DNA of 64,000 bases from Rhodoferax sp. (lineage in GTDB: Bacteria > Pseudomonadota > Gammaproteobacteria > Burkholderiales > Burkholderiaceae_C). The translations under genes and the position numbers were made by a program. The notes below the pieces were generated by a model. It had not been told where the DNA came from. It did not search any database and was given only the letters and a program-made list of their open reading frames with translations. The stretch lies in NCBI GenBank assembly GCA_024235935.1, contig JACKLL010000001.1:496001-560000 (forward strand). The letters run 5' to 3'. Within the stretch, counting starts at the first letter, position 1, and each line of letters starts with the position of its first letter. Shown piece by piece: positions 55,995 through 64,000 of this stretch.

Positions 55995-57542
55995 CTATTC
56001 CAGTCCGAGGTCCTGGATCTTGCGGGTGATGGTGTTGCGCCCGATACCGAGTTTCTGCGCGGCCTCGATGCGCCTGCCACGGGTATTGGCCAGCGCGGTG
56101 AGGATCAGCCGGGATTCAAAGCGGCGCGTCAGCACCTCCCACACGTCCTGCCGGCCGGCCGCCAGCATCTGGCCGGCCTCGATCTCGACACCCGACTCCC
56201 AGGCTGCCTGATCGGACGGCGCTGATTCGAAGGGCTGGCTCAGCGGCGTAGTCGTGACCGGCGGCGCCCCTGCCGACGCGGAACTGGCCATGTGATGCAA
56301 CATGACGGCATCGCCGGACTGCTGGCCGCCCGGTGCCGGTGCCGGTTCCGCCATCAGGCCTGCGCCGGTGGTTCCAAGCACCTCGGGCGGCAGGTCCTTG
56401 GCGTCGATCACCTGCGCCGGTGCCATGACCGTCAGCCAATGGCAGATGTTCTCGAGCTGGCGCACGTTGCCCGGGAATGCAAAGCGCGACAGCTGTGCCA
56501 GCGCCAGTTCGGAGATGCGCTTGGGTTCGACCTCGAGCTGGCGGGCACTTTGCTGCAGGAAGTGGCGCGTCAATCCGGGAATGTCTTCACGGCGCTCACG
56601 CAAGGGCGGCAGGCGCAGGCGGATCACGTTGAGGCGGTGGAACAAGTCCTCGCGGAACACGCCTTCCTTGACCCGCTGCTCCAGGTCCTGGTGGGTGGCT
56701 GCGATCACGCGGACATTGGTCTTGATCGCATCGTGGCCACCGACCCGGTAGAAATTGCCGTCCGACAGCACACGCAGCAAACGCGTCTGCAGGTCGAAAG
56801 GCATGTCGCCGATCTCGTCCAGAAACAAGGTGCCACCATCGGCCTGCTCGAAGCGGCCTCTGCGCATGGTCTGTGCGCCCGTGAACGCGCCGCGCTCATG
56901 ACCGAACAATTCACTCTCGAGCAGGTCCTTGGGAATGGCTGCCGTGTTGATGGCGACAAACGGCGCACTGCCGCCATTGCCGCGTGGCGAGTGCTTGTGC
57001 AGTGCCCGGGCAACCAGCTCCTTGCCGGTACCGGACTCACCGGTGATCATCACTGTCACATTGCTCTGGCTGAGCCGGCCGATGGCCCTGAACACATCCT
57101 GCATGGCAGGTGCCTGACCGAGCATTTCCGGTGTCGCCGCAATGCGCTGCTCGGAGACCTCCTCGCGTTGGCTCTCCTGCATCGCGCGGCGGATCAGCTC
57201 CACGGCCTTGGGCAGATCGAACGGCTTGGGGAGGTACTCGAACGCACCCCCCTGGAACGCCGACACCGCACTCTCCAGATCGGAGAAAGCGGTCATGATG
57301 ATGACTGGCAAGGTCGGGCGCTCGTGCTTGACGCGCTCCAGCAACTCCAGACCAGAGCCACCCGGCATGCGGATGTCGCTCACCAGAATCTGCGGGCCTT
57401 CGGCTTCGCCTGCGGATTCCAGCGCGGACAACACATCGCGCATGTTGGTGAAGCTGCGGGTCGCCAGGTTCTCACGCAGCAATGCCTTCTCGAGCACGAA
57501 GCGGATGGACTGATCATCGTCGACGATCCAGATGGGCTTCAT
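55995..57542 (-). CDS. ntrC: Nitrogen regulation response regulator NtrC
   Basis: Sigma-54 activator of 515 residues. The receiver domain (about 3-118) has the acidic pair VDDD and the phosphorylation site Asp56 in LVSDIRMPG. The AAA+ domain (about 143-375) has Walker A GESGTGKE (168-175), GAFTGA (218-223), which contacts sigma-54, and LFLDEIGDMP. The C-terminal Fis-type helix-turn-helix ends the protein (RRIEAAQKLGIGRNTITRK). A long Ala/Pro/Ser-rich linker (about 385-455) before the DNA-binding domain is a family variation. It follows ntrB by 53 bp. It should activate glnA and other nitrogen genes through upstream sites. Confidence 0.96.
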   Translation of the reverse strand: MKPIWIVDDDQSIRFVLEKALLRENLATRSFTNMRDVLSALESAGEAEGPQILVSDIRMPGGSGLELLERVKHERPTLPVIIMTAFSDLESAVSAFQGGAFEYLPKPFDLPKAVELIRRAMQESQREEVSEQRIAATPEMLGQAPAMQDVFRAIGRLSQSNVTVMITGESGTGKELVARALHKHSPRGNGGSAPFVAINTAAIPKDLLESELFGHERGAFTGAQTMRRGRFEQADGGTLFLDEIGDMPFDLQTRLLRVLSDGNFYRVGGHDAIKTNVRVIAATHQDLEQRVKEGVFREDLFHRLNVIRLRLPPLRERREDIPGLTRHFLQQSARQLEVEPKRISELALAQLSRFAFPGNVRQLENICHWLTVMAPAQVIDAKDLPPEVLGTTGAGLMAEPAPAPGGQQSGDAVMLHHMASSASAGAPPVTTTPLSQPFESAPSDQAAWESGVEIEAGQMLAAGRQDVWEVLTRRFESRLILTALANTRGRRIEAAQKLGIGRNTITRKIQDLGLE

Positions 57543-57595
57543 GATGGTGTGTGGCGCATGGCGCGCCGGCAGTTGGTGATTTTTTTGGACAAAAT

Positions 57596-58684
57596 TCAGG
57601 ACAGAGGTATGAGGATCTTGAAGTCGGTTCGACCAGGCACGCTGTCCACCTCGATCAGGCCATGGTGTTGCTGCACAAACGTCTGTGCCAGCGTCAACCC
57701 CAGCCCGGATCCACCATCCCTGCCCGACACCAGCGGGTAAAAGATGCGGTCCTTGATCGAGTCTGGAACACCAGGCCCGTTGTCGATGACATGCAATTCC
57801 AATGCCAGTCTGTACCTTTGTTTGCCAAATGTCACCTGCCGCGCGACCCGCGTACGCAAGGTCAGCATCCCATCGCCCGCCGCAATGCGCTCGGCAAGCG
57901 CCAGACAGGCGTTCTGCGCGATGTTGAGAACGGTCTGAATCAGTTGCTCGCGGTCGGCGCGCAACTCCGGAATCGAAGTGTCATAGTCGCGCACCACGCG
58001 CAAGCCGCGCGGAAACTCGGCCACGATCAGCGAGCGCACGCGCTCGCACACCTCGTGGATATTGACGTCGCCCATGCGCTGGGGAAATCGGTGCGGAGCC
58101 AGCAACCGGTCCACCAGCGACTGCAACCGGTCTGCCTCGCGAATGATGACCTGCGTGTACTCGTTGAGACCGCGGCCTTCGATCTCCATCTCCAGCAGCT
58201 GCGCCGCACCCCGGATGCCGCCCAAGGGATTCTTGATCTCGTGTGCGAGGTTGCGGATCAGCTCCTTGTTGGCTTGCGCCTGGTCCGTCAAGCGGTCCTC
58301 GCGCTCCTGGCGCGCCTGCTGCTCCTGCGGCAGCAACTCGACGATGATTTCCCGCCGCGATTCGGTCTGCGTGACGATGACGTGTACCGGCATCGGATCA
58401 TGGTTGAGGCGCTTGAGCAAGGTGTCGTAACGCATCGTGGCAAATGCATTGCCTCCGGCACCCGCGAGCGCATGAAGCAAGGCCTCGGGTTCCGCAAAAT
58501 TGTCGGCAAACTGCGAGGCGACGATGGCGCGGCGCGAGACGCCCAGCGCATCTTCGAGTGCCGCGTTCGCAAACACGACGATGCCGTCTTCGCGCACGAC
58601 CGCCACCAGGGTCGCGAGCAGATCGAAGGACCTGAATCGCGACGGCAGGAAGTCGGTCAGGGCTGGAAAGTGGGCGGGGCTCAA
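57596..58684 (-). CDS. ntrB: Nitrogen regulation sensor histidine kinase NtrB
   Basis: A 362-residue soluble two-component kinase that phosphorylates or dephosphorylates NtrC under PII control. An N-terminal PAS domain (about 18-120) is followed by the phospho-acceptor His148 in NLAHEIKNPLGG, and by the ATPase boxes QTVLNIAQNACLAL (N-box), VIDNGPGVP and GGSGLGLTLA. No membrane segments, as expected for NtrB. The gene starts five bases after the stop of a small secreted DUF4124 gene and is followed by ntrC. Confidence 0.96.
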   Translation of the reverse strand: MSPAHFPALTDFLPSRFRSFDLLATLVAVVREDGIVVFANAALEDALGVSRRAIVASQFADNFAEPEALLHALAGAGGNAFATMRYDTLLKRLNHDPMPVHVIVTQTESRREIIVELLPQEQQARQEREDRLTDQAQANKELIRNLAHEIKNPLGGIRGAAQLLEMEIEGRGLNEYTQVIIREADRLQSLVDRLLAPHRFPQRMGDVNIHEVCERVRSLIVAEFPRGLRVVRDYDTSIPELRADREQLIQTVLNIAQNACLALAERIAAGDGMLTLRTRVARQVTFGKQRYRLALELHVIDNGPGVPDSIKDRIFYPLVSGRDGGSGLGLTLAQTFVQQHHGLIEVDSVPGRTDFKILIPLS

Positions 58685-58689
58685 GCGCG

Positions 58690-59208
58690 CTATTTTGCGG
58701 CAGTCACCCGACCGAGCTCACGCCGGATGCCGGCGATGTCGCTCTCGTTGCGGGCCAGCGACGCCTTGAGTTCGGCGACGCGATCGAGATATTTCTGGTA
58801 GTTGCGGGCTTCGTCGCCACGCTTTTCAGGCTCGCCATTGTTGTACTCTCGCAACAAATCGGCGTTGCGCGCCTCGGCCTTCTTTAGCTCCGACTCCAGG
58901 ATCAGCTTGGCATCGGAGTCGCGCGCCTTCTGCTCGGCGTTGTCCACGCGCGATGCCGGCGGGGCAGCGGAGGCCAGCTTGACCGTCGGGGCACCGGCGG
59001 CCGGCGCAGCGGCAGAGCCTGAAGGCGCTGCAGGCGGCTTGAAGCCCTGGATCACCGTGACGTTCCCACCCTCGAGCAGCTTGCACTGCCCCTTCTGGGC
59101 ATCGGTGATCTTGTTGGTGTATTCGTTGCCGCAGCGGTAAATCTGGGCCTGTGTCGGGCCGGCCAGAACCAGCAGGATGGCAACCAAAGGTATCGACGAC
59201 AAATGCAT
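58690..59208 (-). CDS. Secreted DUF4124 domain protein between glnA and ntrB
   Basis: A 172-residue protein with a Sec signal (LVAILLVLAGPTQAQ, cleavage near residue 21), a DUF4124 segment (about 22-55: IYRCGNEYTNKITDAQKGQC, with two cysteines that could form a disulfide), a Pro/Ala linker, and a charged helical C-terminal part (about 95-165) likely to form a coiled coil. A GGAGAG ribosome site precedes the ATG at 59208. The function of DUF4124 proteins is not known. It is separated from glnA by a terminator-like hairpin and from ntrB by only five bases, so it is likely expressed with ntrBC. Confidence 0.85.
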   Translation of the reverse strand: MHLSSIPLVAILLVLAGPTQAQIYRCGNEYTNKITDAQKGQCKLLEGGNVTVIQGFKPPAAPSGSAAAPAAGAPTVKLASAAPPASRVDNAEQKARDSDAKLILESELKKAEARNADLLREYNNGEPEKRGDEARNYQKYLDRVAELKASLARNESDIAGIRRELGRVTAAK

Positions 59209-59296
59209 GATGCTCTCTCCACGCGTCACAGGATGCAGGGACGGCCTCCAAGTATGCGCCAATTGACCGCTTCGACCAAACCGGCGCATATCCCAC

Positions 59297-59328
59297 AAAA
59301 GGACAAGGGCGGTCAGGACCGCCCTTGT
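59297..59328 (-). terminator. Terminator-like hairpin after glnA
   Basis: A perfect 11-bp stem, ACAAGGGCGGT (59303-59313) with ACCGCCCTTGT (59318-59328), closes a 4-base loop. In the minus direction it is followed by CCTTTTG, a short U-tract (from 59300 to 59297). It should end most glnA transcripts; partial read-through into DUF4124-ntrB-ntrC is plausible. Confidence 0.8.
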
Positions 59329-59373
59329 TACTGTGATCCCGGGTTGCCGTGGGGCCAACCCGGCCGCTGCTTG

Positions 59374-60789
59374 TTACAGCGAATAGTACATGTCGAACTC
59401 GACCGGATGGGTCGCCATGCGCATGCGGGTCACTTCGCCCATCTTGAGCTCGATGTAGGCATCGATCATGGTGTCTGAGAACACACCGCCCTTGGTCAGG
59501 AAGTCGCGGTCCTTGTCGAGGTACTCCAGCGCCTGATCCAGGCTGTGGCAAACGGTCGGGATCAGCGCGTCTTCTTCCGGCGGCAGATGGTACAGATCCT
59601 TGGTGGCGGCTTCGCCAGGATGGATCTTGTTCTCGACGCCGTCCAGACCGGCCATGAGCAGAGCCGAGAAGCACAGGTAGGGGTTCGCCAGTGGATCCGG
59701 GAAACGTGCTTCGACGCGACGGCCCTTGGGGTTGGCCACGAACGGAATGCGGATCGATGCCGAGCGGTTCTTGGCGGAGTACGCCAGCTTCACCGGAGCT
59801 TCGAAACCAGGCACCAGGCGCTTGTAGCTGTTGGTACCCGGATTCGTGATCGCGTTCAGTGCGCGGGCATGCTTGATGATGCCGCCGATGTAGTACAGCG
59901 CGAAGTCCGAAAGACCTGCATAGCCGTCGCCGGCAAACAGGTTCTTGCCGTCTTTCCACACCGACTGGTGCACGTGCATGCCGGAGCCGTTGTCGCCAAC
60001 GATGGGCTTGGGCATGAAGGTCGCGGTCTTGCCGTACGAGTTGGACACGTTCCAGACCACGTATTTCAGGATCTGCGTCCAGTCCGCGCGCTGAACCAGC
60101 GTGCTGAACTTGGTGCCGATCTCGTTCTGGCCGGCGCCTGCCACTTCATGGTGGAACACTTCAACCGGAATGCCCAGCGATTCGAGGATCAGCGCGATCT
60201 CGGCGCGCAGGTCCTGCGTGCTGTCGACCGGGGGAACGGGGAAGTAGCCGCCCTTGACGGTCGGGCGATGGCCGCGGTTGCCGCCATCGATCTTCTTGCC
60301 GGTGTTCCACGGTGCTTCGTATTCGTCGATCTTGACGAAAGAGCCCGAGCCGTCTGCGCCCCAGCGCACGTCGTCGAAGATGAAGAACTCGGGTTCCGGA
60401 CCGAAGTAGGCGGTGTCGCCAATGCCGGAGGACTTGAGGTAGGCTTCTGCGCGCTTGGCGATCGAACGCGGATCGCGGTCGTAGGCCTTGCCGTCGCTGG
60501 GTTCGACCACGTCGCAGCTCATGAACAGCGTGGTTTCTTCGAAGAACGGATCGATGTTGGCGGTATTCGGGTCAGGCATCAGCTGCATGTCCGAGGCTTC
60601 AATGCCTTTCCAGCCGCCAATCGAGGAACCGTCGAAGGCATGACCGGACGAGAACTTGTCTTCGTCGAAATGCGAAACAGGCACCGTCACGTGCTGCTCC
60701 TTGCCCCGGGTGTCGGTAAAACGGAAGTCAACGAACTTGACTTCGTTTTCCTTCACCATCTTCATCACGTCTGCGACGGTCTTGGCCAT
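59374..60789 (-). CDS. glnA: Glutamine synthetase type I
   Basis: ATP-dependent synthesis of glutamine from glutamate and ammonia; cytoplasmic dodecamer. It has 471 residues. Signatures: FDGSSIGGW near residue 54, FGPEPEFFIFDD metal site, KPIVGDNGSGMHVHQS, and the adenylylation site Tyr400 in KDLYHLPPEE, showing control by GlnE-type adenylylation. The ATG at 60789 has AGGAG seven bases upstream; a TTG codon just before it is not used. It is preceded by a sigma-54 promoter and NtrC-like half-sites, and followed by a hairpin and the DUF4124-ntrB-ntrC genes. Confidence 0.97.
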   Translation of the reverse strand: MAKTVADVMKMVKENEVKFVDFRFTDTRGKEQHVTVPVSHFDEDKFSSGHAFDGSSIGGWKGIEASDMQLMPDPNTANIDPFFEETTLFMSCDVVEPSDGKAYDRDPRSIAKRAEAYLKSSGIGDTAYFGPEPEFFIFDDVRWGADGSGSFVKIDEYEAPWNTGKKIDGGNRGHRPTVKGGYFPVPPVDSTQDLRAEIALILESLGIPVEVFHHEVAGAGQNEIGTKFSTLVQRADWTQILKYVVWNVSNSYGKTATFMPKPIVGDNGSGMHVHQSVWKDGKNLFAGDGYAGLSDFALYYIGGIIKHARALNAITNPGTNSYKRLVPGFEAPVKLAYSAKNRSASIRIPFVANPKGRRVEARFPDPLANPYLCFSALLMAGLDGVENKIHPGEAATKDLYHLPPEEDALIPTVCHSLDQALEYLDKDRDFLTKGGVFSDTMIDAYIELKMGEVTRMRMATHPVEFDMYYSL

Positions 60790-60838
60790 CAATTACTCCT
60801 GTTGAACAGTTGTTGAAATACGTTACCTGCGGACAAAC

Positions 60839-60854
60839 GCAGTTTTTGTGCCAA
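60839..60854 (-). promoter_or_regulatory. Sigma-54 promoter of glnA
   Basis: On the minus strand TTGGCAC-AAAAA-CTGC gives the -24 GG and -12 GC elements with exactly ten bases between GG and GC, the spacing required by sigma-54. It lies 50-65 bases before the glnA ATG, so the transcript should start near 60828 with a leader of about 40 bases. It implies NtrC-dependent transcription of glnA in low nitrogen. Confidence 0.85.
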
Positions 60855-60971
60855 TCACCCCGTATTGGCGCCAGTGGGTCCAGCCCGCTATTTTGCCTGC
60901 GGTTTTCGCTGCTGGGACACGGCAGTTGCGGCCGACCCAAAATTGAGCACGGCTCAAAGATGAGCTATTTT

Positions 60972-61022
60972 GGTGCAAATTCTCAAGAATATCCCTATTT
61001 GGTGCATTTCAATTTCGCACCA
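60972..61022. promoter_or_regulatory. Cluster of NtrC-like half-sites upstream of glnA
   Basis: The half-site TGCACC occurs twice on the minus strand (complements at 60972-60977 and 61001-61006), and GCACCA occurs on the plus strand at 61017-61022. They match the strong arm of the NtrC consensus (TGCACCA-N3-TGGTGCA); the second arm of each is degenerate. The distance of about 145-190 bases from the predicted start fits an enhancer. The cluster overlaps the 3' end of the upstream CinA-type gene. Confidence 0.6.
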
Positions 61023-61881
61023 TTTCAGGGCCTAGTCGAACCTGCCGCTGCCGCAAACCGTCCAGCAGGGCACCATAGGCTGCATCGACATCGGCCACCT
61101 CGCCCTTGACACCCAATTCGATATGGCGACCGTATTCGGGATGGTCCACACTGGGGAGACTGAACACACGCACCGTGGCGAAGCGCCGCTCGATATCTTC
61201 CATCAGGGGCGTCAGGGCAGCCTCCATGGCGCCAAAGGCGATGACGGACTTCTCCACCGACGGACTGCGATGGAAGCAGTCTGCGTAATGCTGGTCCAGC
61301 ACCCACTCGATCATCGGCCAGGCCATGACCGGGAAACCCGGCACGAAATGCACCACCCCCGCACCTTTTCCGGTCAGACGGGCGGCGTCACAGCTGAAGC
61401 CGGGGATCTTGTTGTAAGGGTTGGGAATGATGTCTGCGCCCGCCGGGAAAACGCCCATGTTCAAGCGGTGCACGTTGTCGGCGCGATCGGGGTCGAATGT
61501 CTCGCCCTGCTCGCGGGCCACGTCACGCATGCGATCTTCAATCAGCAGCCGCGCCTGTGGATGGAGCTCGAGCCCCAGCCCCAGGGCCAACGCGGCACAT
61601 TGCCGCGTGTGGTCGTCTGGTGTGGCGCCGATGCCGCCGCAGGAGAACACCACATCGGAAGACGCAAACGCGCGCTCCAGCGACGACGTGATCCGTGCAC
61701 GCGAATCGCCCACGTAGTCGGCATAGGCCAGTTGCAGGCCCCGCGCATGCAGCCGTTCGATCACAGCAGGCAGATGCTTGTCGGCGCGCTTGCCCGACAT
61801 GATCTCGTCGCCGATGATGATCAGGCCGAAGGCGGGAACGGTCTTGCGCGCTTGCGCATCGCGGATGTCATGGACGGGCAT
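61009..61881 (-). CDS. CinA N-terminal-like molybdopterin-binding domain protein
   Basis: A 290-residue protein with a MoCF/CinA-N domain: the opening FGLIIIGDEIMSGKRADKH and the GGIGATPDDHTRQ segment are diagnostic (nucleotide/molybdopterin-type binding site). The C-terminal third (with PGFPVMAWPMIEWVLDQHY) continues the COG1058 pattern; the CinA C-terminal amidase domain is absent. Such stand-alone proteins may be nucleotide pyrophosphatases, but activity is not proven here. The ATG at 61881 gives the family start. Its 5' end overlaps the EI24-type gene by 14 bp; its stop abuts the NtrC-like sites of glnA. Confidence 0.85.
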   Translation of the reverse strand: MPVHDIRDAQARKTVPAFGLIIIGDEIMSGKRADKHLPAVIERLHARGLQLAYADYVGDSRARITSSLERAFASSDVVFSCGGIGATPDDHTRQCAALALGLGLELHPQARLLIEDRMRDVAREQGETFDPDRADNVHRLNMGVFPAGADIIPNPYNKIPGFSCDAARLTGKGAGVVHFVPGFPVMAWPMIEWVLDQHYADCFHRSPSVEKSVIAFGAMEAALTPLMEDIERRFATVRVFSLPSVDHPEYGRHIELGVKGEVADVDAAYGALLDGLRQRQVRLGPEMVRN

Positions 61882-62716
61882 TGTTGGGCAACTGGGCAGT
61901 CGTGGGTAAGGGAGCGCCATTGTCGAGGCTGCGCATGGTCTGCAGCGCAGCCAGGCTGTAGTGGGTGAACCACAAGGAGGAAAACGCGAAGACCAGCGTG
62001 TAGACCCAGATCGCAATGGGAACCAGGATGACGAAGGCCACGACGAACAAGGCGCCGGAGGCCCACAGCAGGCTGGGAGCCGCGCCCAGGTAGCCGGAAA
62101 TCACGCCGATGGCGAGCAGGGAGCTGCGATGCCGGCGCAGGATCTCCAGGCGCTCCGGCTTGCTGGCGTGTTCGGCCAAGGCATCGAAGGCCATGACCCG
62201 GTAGGTGAGCCAGCCCCAGATCAGGGGCGGCAGGATCAGGATCAACGGGGGAATCAGCCACAGCGGAATCGACACCAGCAGGGCGACCAGCGCCAGCAGC
62301 GTGGAGCCCAGCGACCAGAACACGCTCGCCAGCAAGGAGCCTCCGCGCTTGCGCTCGAGCTGCCCGAACCGGCGCTCGGCCACCATCGTGACCAGCGCCG
62401 GCGTCATCAGCAGCGCCACCACCAGCAGCGACATCAGCACGATCAGCGGGGTCACGGCAAAAACCACGATCAGCGGCGCCAGCACCGTCTTTAAGCCTTC
62501 GGCACCAATGCCCTGCAACCACTCGAACAGCGTTGTGAGCAGAGACGAGCCCTCGAGCATGCCGCGCACGCCGTCGAGTGCGGAGTCCCAGTAGAAATAG
62601 CCCAGCGTCAGCGACAAGGCCACCATCAGGATCAGCGGCAGCATCGACAGAACGATGACCCTCGGACGCAGGCAGTCTGCCGCGGCGCGCCAGAACGAAT
62701 CGAGAAACAGGTTCAT
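61868..62716 (-). CDS. EI24 domain-containing membrane protein
   Basis: A 282-residue integral membrane protein of the EI24/CysZ-like family. About five to six strong hydrophobic segments are seen, among them VIVLSMLPLILMVALSLTLG, LIVVFAVTPLIVLMSLLVVA and IPLWLIPPLILILPPLIWGW; the last is the family's Pro-rich span. The segment LTYRVMAFDALAEHASKPE in the following loop is typical of the betaproteobacterial members. Transport of sulfate (as in CysZ) is possible but unproven. The ATG at 62716 is used because it starts MNLFLDSFWRA. It overlaps the CinA-type gene and is divergent from the hydrolase gene. Confidence 0.83.
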   Translation of the reverse strand: MNLFLDSFWRAAADCLRPRVIVLSMLPLILMVALSLTLGYFYWDSALDGVRGMLEGSSLLTTLFEWLQGIGAEGLKTVLAPLIVVFAVTPLIVLMSLLVVALLMTPALVTMVAERRFGQLERKRGGSLLASVFWSLGSTLLALVALLVSIPLWLIPPLILILPPLIWGWLTYRVMAFDALAEHASKPERLEILRRHRSSLLAIGVISGYLGAAPSLLWASGALFVVAFVILVPIAIWVYTLVFAFSSLWFTHYSLAALQTMRSLDNGAPLPTTAQLPNNARP

Positions 62717-62773
62717 TCGGCAAGCATACCGCGGGGATGCATGGCCGTCGCTGCCTTGGGTAGTATTGCAGCC

Positions 62774-63577
62774 ATGACCGAACGCCTTATCGCCAACTCC
62801 CGCCTGGAAGTGCAGCATATCGCCGCCGATGCAGGAACGGTGCCCCGCGCACCCCTGGTGTTCCTGCACGAGGGTCTTGGATCGGTGGCCATGTGGCGCG
62901 ACTGGCCGCAAACCGTGTGCGCACGCACCGGGCGCGAAGGCTGGATCTATTCACGCCGCGGCTACGGTTGCTCCGAACCCGTACCGGACGTTCGCGGTCC
63001 GGCGACCGTGGTCGGGGGCGTTCGCGGCGGGCGCCTGCTGCCGGACTACATGCACCATGAGGCGTGGACGGTATTGCCGCACTTGCTGGAAGATTGCCGT
63101 GTCCGGTGCCCGGTCCTGATCGGCCATTCCGATGGCGGCACGATCGCGCTGCTACATGCCAGCCGCCATCCGGTGACGGCCTGCATCGTGATGGCGCCCC
63201 ACATCGTCGTCGAGGATGAGTCGATCCGCAGCATCACGCAGGCACGCGATGCCTTTGAAAACGGCGACTTGCGCGATCGGCTGGCCCGCTACCACCAGGA
63301 CGTGGACTGCGCATTCTGGCAGTGGAACGATATCTGGCTCAGCCCGGAGTTCCGGGCCTTCGACATACGCGAAGACTGCCGGCATATCCAGGCGCCGGTG
63401 CTGGCGATACAGGGTGCGCAGGATCCCTACGGCAGCCTGGCGCAGATCAAGGGCATCGATCTGCCGGCGCAGCAGATCCGCCGCGAGGTGCTGGCCCCGT
63501 GTGGTCACTCGCCGCACCGCGACCAGACGGAGCAGACGACTGCGCTGATCACGGACTTTCTCTCCGCGCTCGGCTGA
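62774..63577 (+). CDS. Alpha/beta hydrolase
   Basis: A 267-residue cytoplasmic hydrolase. The oxyanion segment LVFLHEGLGSVAMWRDWP, the nucleophile elbow IGHSDGGTIAL (Ser in GHSDGG), the Asp in IQGAQDPYGS and the final His in APCGHSPHRDQ form the complete triad layout. The GHSDGG elbow and the HEGLGS segment are typical of a group often named alpha/beta hydrolase near benzoate or phenylacetate genes, but no such genes are here. The ATG at 62774 is used; the frame is open from 62741. Substrate unknown. Confidence 0.87.
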   Translation: MTERLIANSRLEVQHIAADAGTVPRAPLVFLHEGLGSVAMWRDWPQTVCARTGREGWIYSRRGYGCSEPVPDVRGPATVVGGVRGGRLLPDYMHHEAWTVLPHLLEDCRVRCPVLIGHSDGGTIALLHASRHPVTACIVMAPHIVVEDESIRSITQARDAFENGDLRDRLARYHQDVDCAFWQWNDIWLSPEFRAFDIREDCRHIQAPVLAIQGAQDPYGSLAQIKGIDLPAQQIRREVLAPCGHSPHRDQTEQTTALITDFLSALG

Positions 63578-63648
63578 AGCCTGTATCCCTTCGCACTCAG
63601 GTGCCTGCTGGAGGGACCCGTCGTTGCAGCGGGTTTGCGCAGAGACCC

Positions 63649-64000
63649 TCAACCGGCCATCAGCGCCAGATCATCGGCACCCAGCCAGCGCCACTGGCCC
63701 GGCAGCAGATCGTCTGGCAATGCCAATCCGCCAATGCGGGAGCGGTGCAGGCCCTCGACCCGGTTGCCGACCGCGGCCAACATGCGCTTGACCTGGTGGT
63801 ACTTGCCTTCCGTCAGCGTGAGGCTCAGCTGGTGGCTGCCATGCGCCTCGCAGGCTGCAGCGCGCACTGGCTTGGGGTCGTCGTCGAGGACCACGCCGGC
63901 CAGCAAGCGCATCACCTGGCTTTCGTCCAGCGGATGCTTGACCGTGACCTCGTAAACCTTGGGAACGTGGTGGCGCGGCGAACTCATGCGGTGGATGAAC
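63649..64000 (-). CDS. rsuA: 16S rRNA pseudouridine synthase RsuA, 3' part
   Basis: The C-terminal part of a pseudouridine synthase that runs off the right edge, so the N-terminal S4 domain and catalytic Asp lie outside. Visible segments PRHHVPKVYEVTV, LTEGKYHQVKRMLAAVGN and LHRSRIGGLAL fit RsuA (16S pseudouridine 516) better than RluB. The reading frame continues without a stop through the last base (FIHRM before SSPRHH), so the ATG at 63987 is internal. It converges on the alpha/beta hydrolase gene. Confidence 0.88.
   Translation of the reverse strand, partial: FIHRMSSPRHHVPKVYEVTVKHPLDESQVMRLLAGVVLDDDPKPVRAAACEAHGSHQLSLTLTEGKYHQVKRMLAAVGNRVEGLHRSRIGGLALPDDLLPGQWRWLGADDLALMAG

Overview
The window is GC-rich chromosomal DNA from a betaproteobacterium, most likely of the order Burkholderiales. 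The evidence is gene order and protein type: rpsT facing a DUF3579 gene next to argD-argF, glnA-(DUF4124)-ntrB-ntrC next to xth, queG divergent from tsaE-amiC, and mutL followed by miaA. The genus cannot be fixed from the sequence alone. I see no tRNA, rRNA, CRISPR array, transposase or prophage.

Layout. 1-3.2 kb: ribosomal protein S20, DUF3579 and arginine biosynthesis (argD-argF overlapping). 3.3-7.2 kb: the first tryptophan-degrading enzymes in kynurenine order (kynB, kynA; no kynU here), then a START-like secreted protein overlapping a large lipoprotein of unknown role. 7.3-11.7 kb: one very large membrane sensor with five PAS-type modules and intact GGDEF and EAL motifs. 12.0-20.1 kb: a complete histidine-utilization locus, hutUH on one strand and hutC-D-I-G-F on the other, with a HutC-type operator sitting inside both divergent promoters; HutF plus HutG give the five-step route to glutamate, ammonia and formate. 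20.1-24.6 kb: an L,D-transpeptidase and a MepK-type peptidase (an opposing pair acting on 3-3 peptidoglycan cross-links), xerD and an AEC transporter. 24.7-31.4 kb (minus strand): LemA plus M48 protease, then an Mla-like permease/MCE/lipoprotein set that has no ATPase gene, and a cysteine hydrolase.

31.4-46.6 kb holds the tsaE-amiC ... mutL ... miaA block known from many proteobacteria. It is split between amiC and mutL by about 6.3 kb: a membrane-anchored AraC-type regulator, a divergent secreted hydrolase with a perfect 24-bp palindrome between them, a SelA-like PLP enzyme, two small unrecognised genes of visibly lower GC, and three copies of an undescribed-looking repeat. Two of these copies are full, about 238 bp long, have imperfect ~40-bp terminal inverted repeats and lie in inverted orientation around the PLP gene and the two unknown genes. 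The third is half a copy, directly after amiC. This is the most novel part of the window.

46.8-48.2 kb: thyA-folA. 48.2-50 kb: a two-gene operon of PEP-CTERM surface/exported proteins. 50.2-55.1 kb: two divergent sets of sugar-acid type enzymes (Gfo/Idh oxidoreductase, SDR, HpcH/HpaI aldolase; D-2-hydroxyacid dehydrogenase, SDR) without transporter or regulator. 55.1-61 kb: xth and the nitrogen-regulation block ntrC-ntrB-DUF4124-glnA, with a canonical sigma-54 promoter and NtrC-like half-sites ahead of glnA. 61-64 kb: a CinA-type domain protein overlapping an EI24-type membrane protein, an alpha/beta hydrolase, and the 3' part of an rsuA-type pseudouridine synthase that runs off the end.

Two themes connect genes here: nitrogen economy (hut, arg, kyn, glnA-ntrBC) and envelope maintenance (LdtD/MepK, AmiC, MCE/MlaE, LemA/M48).
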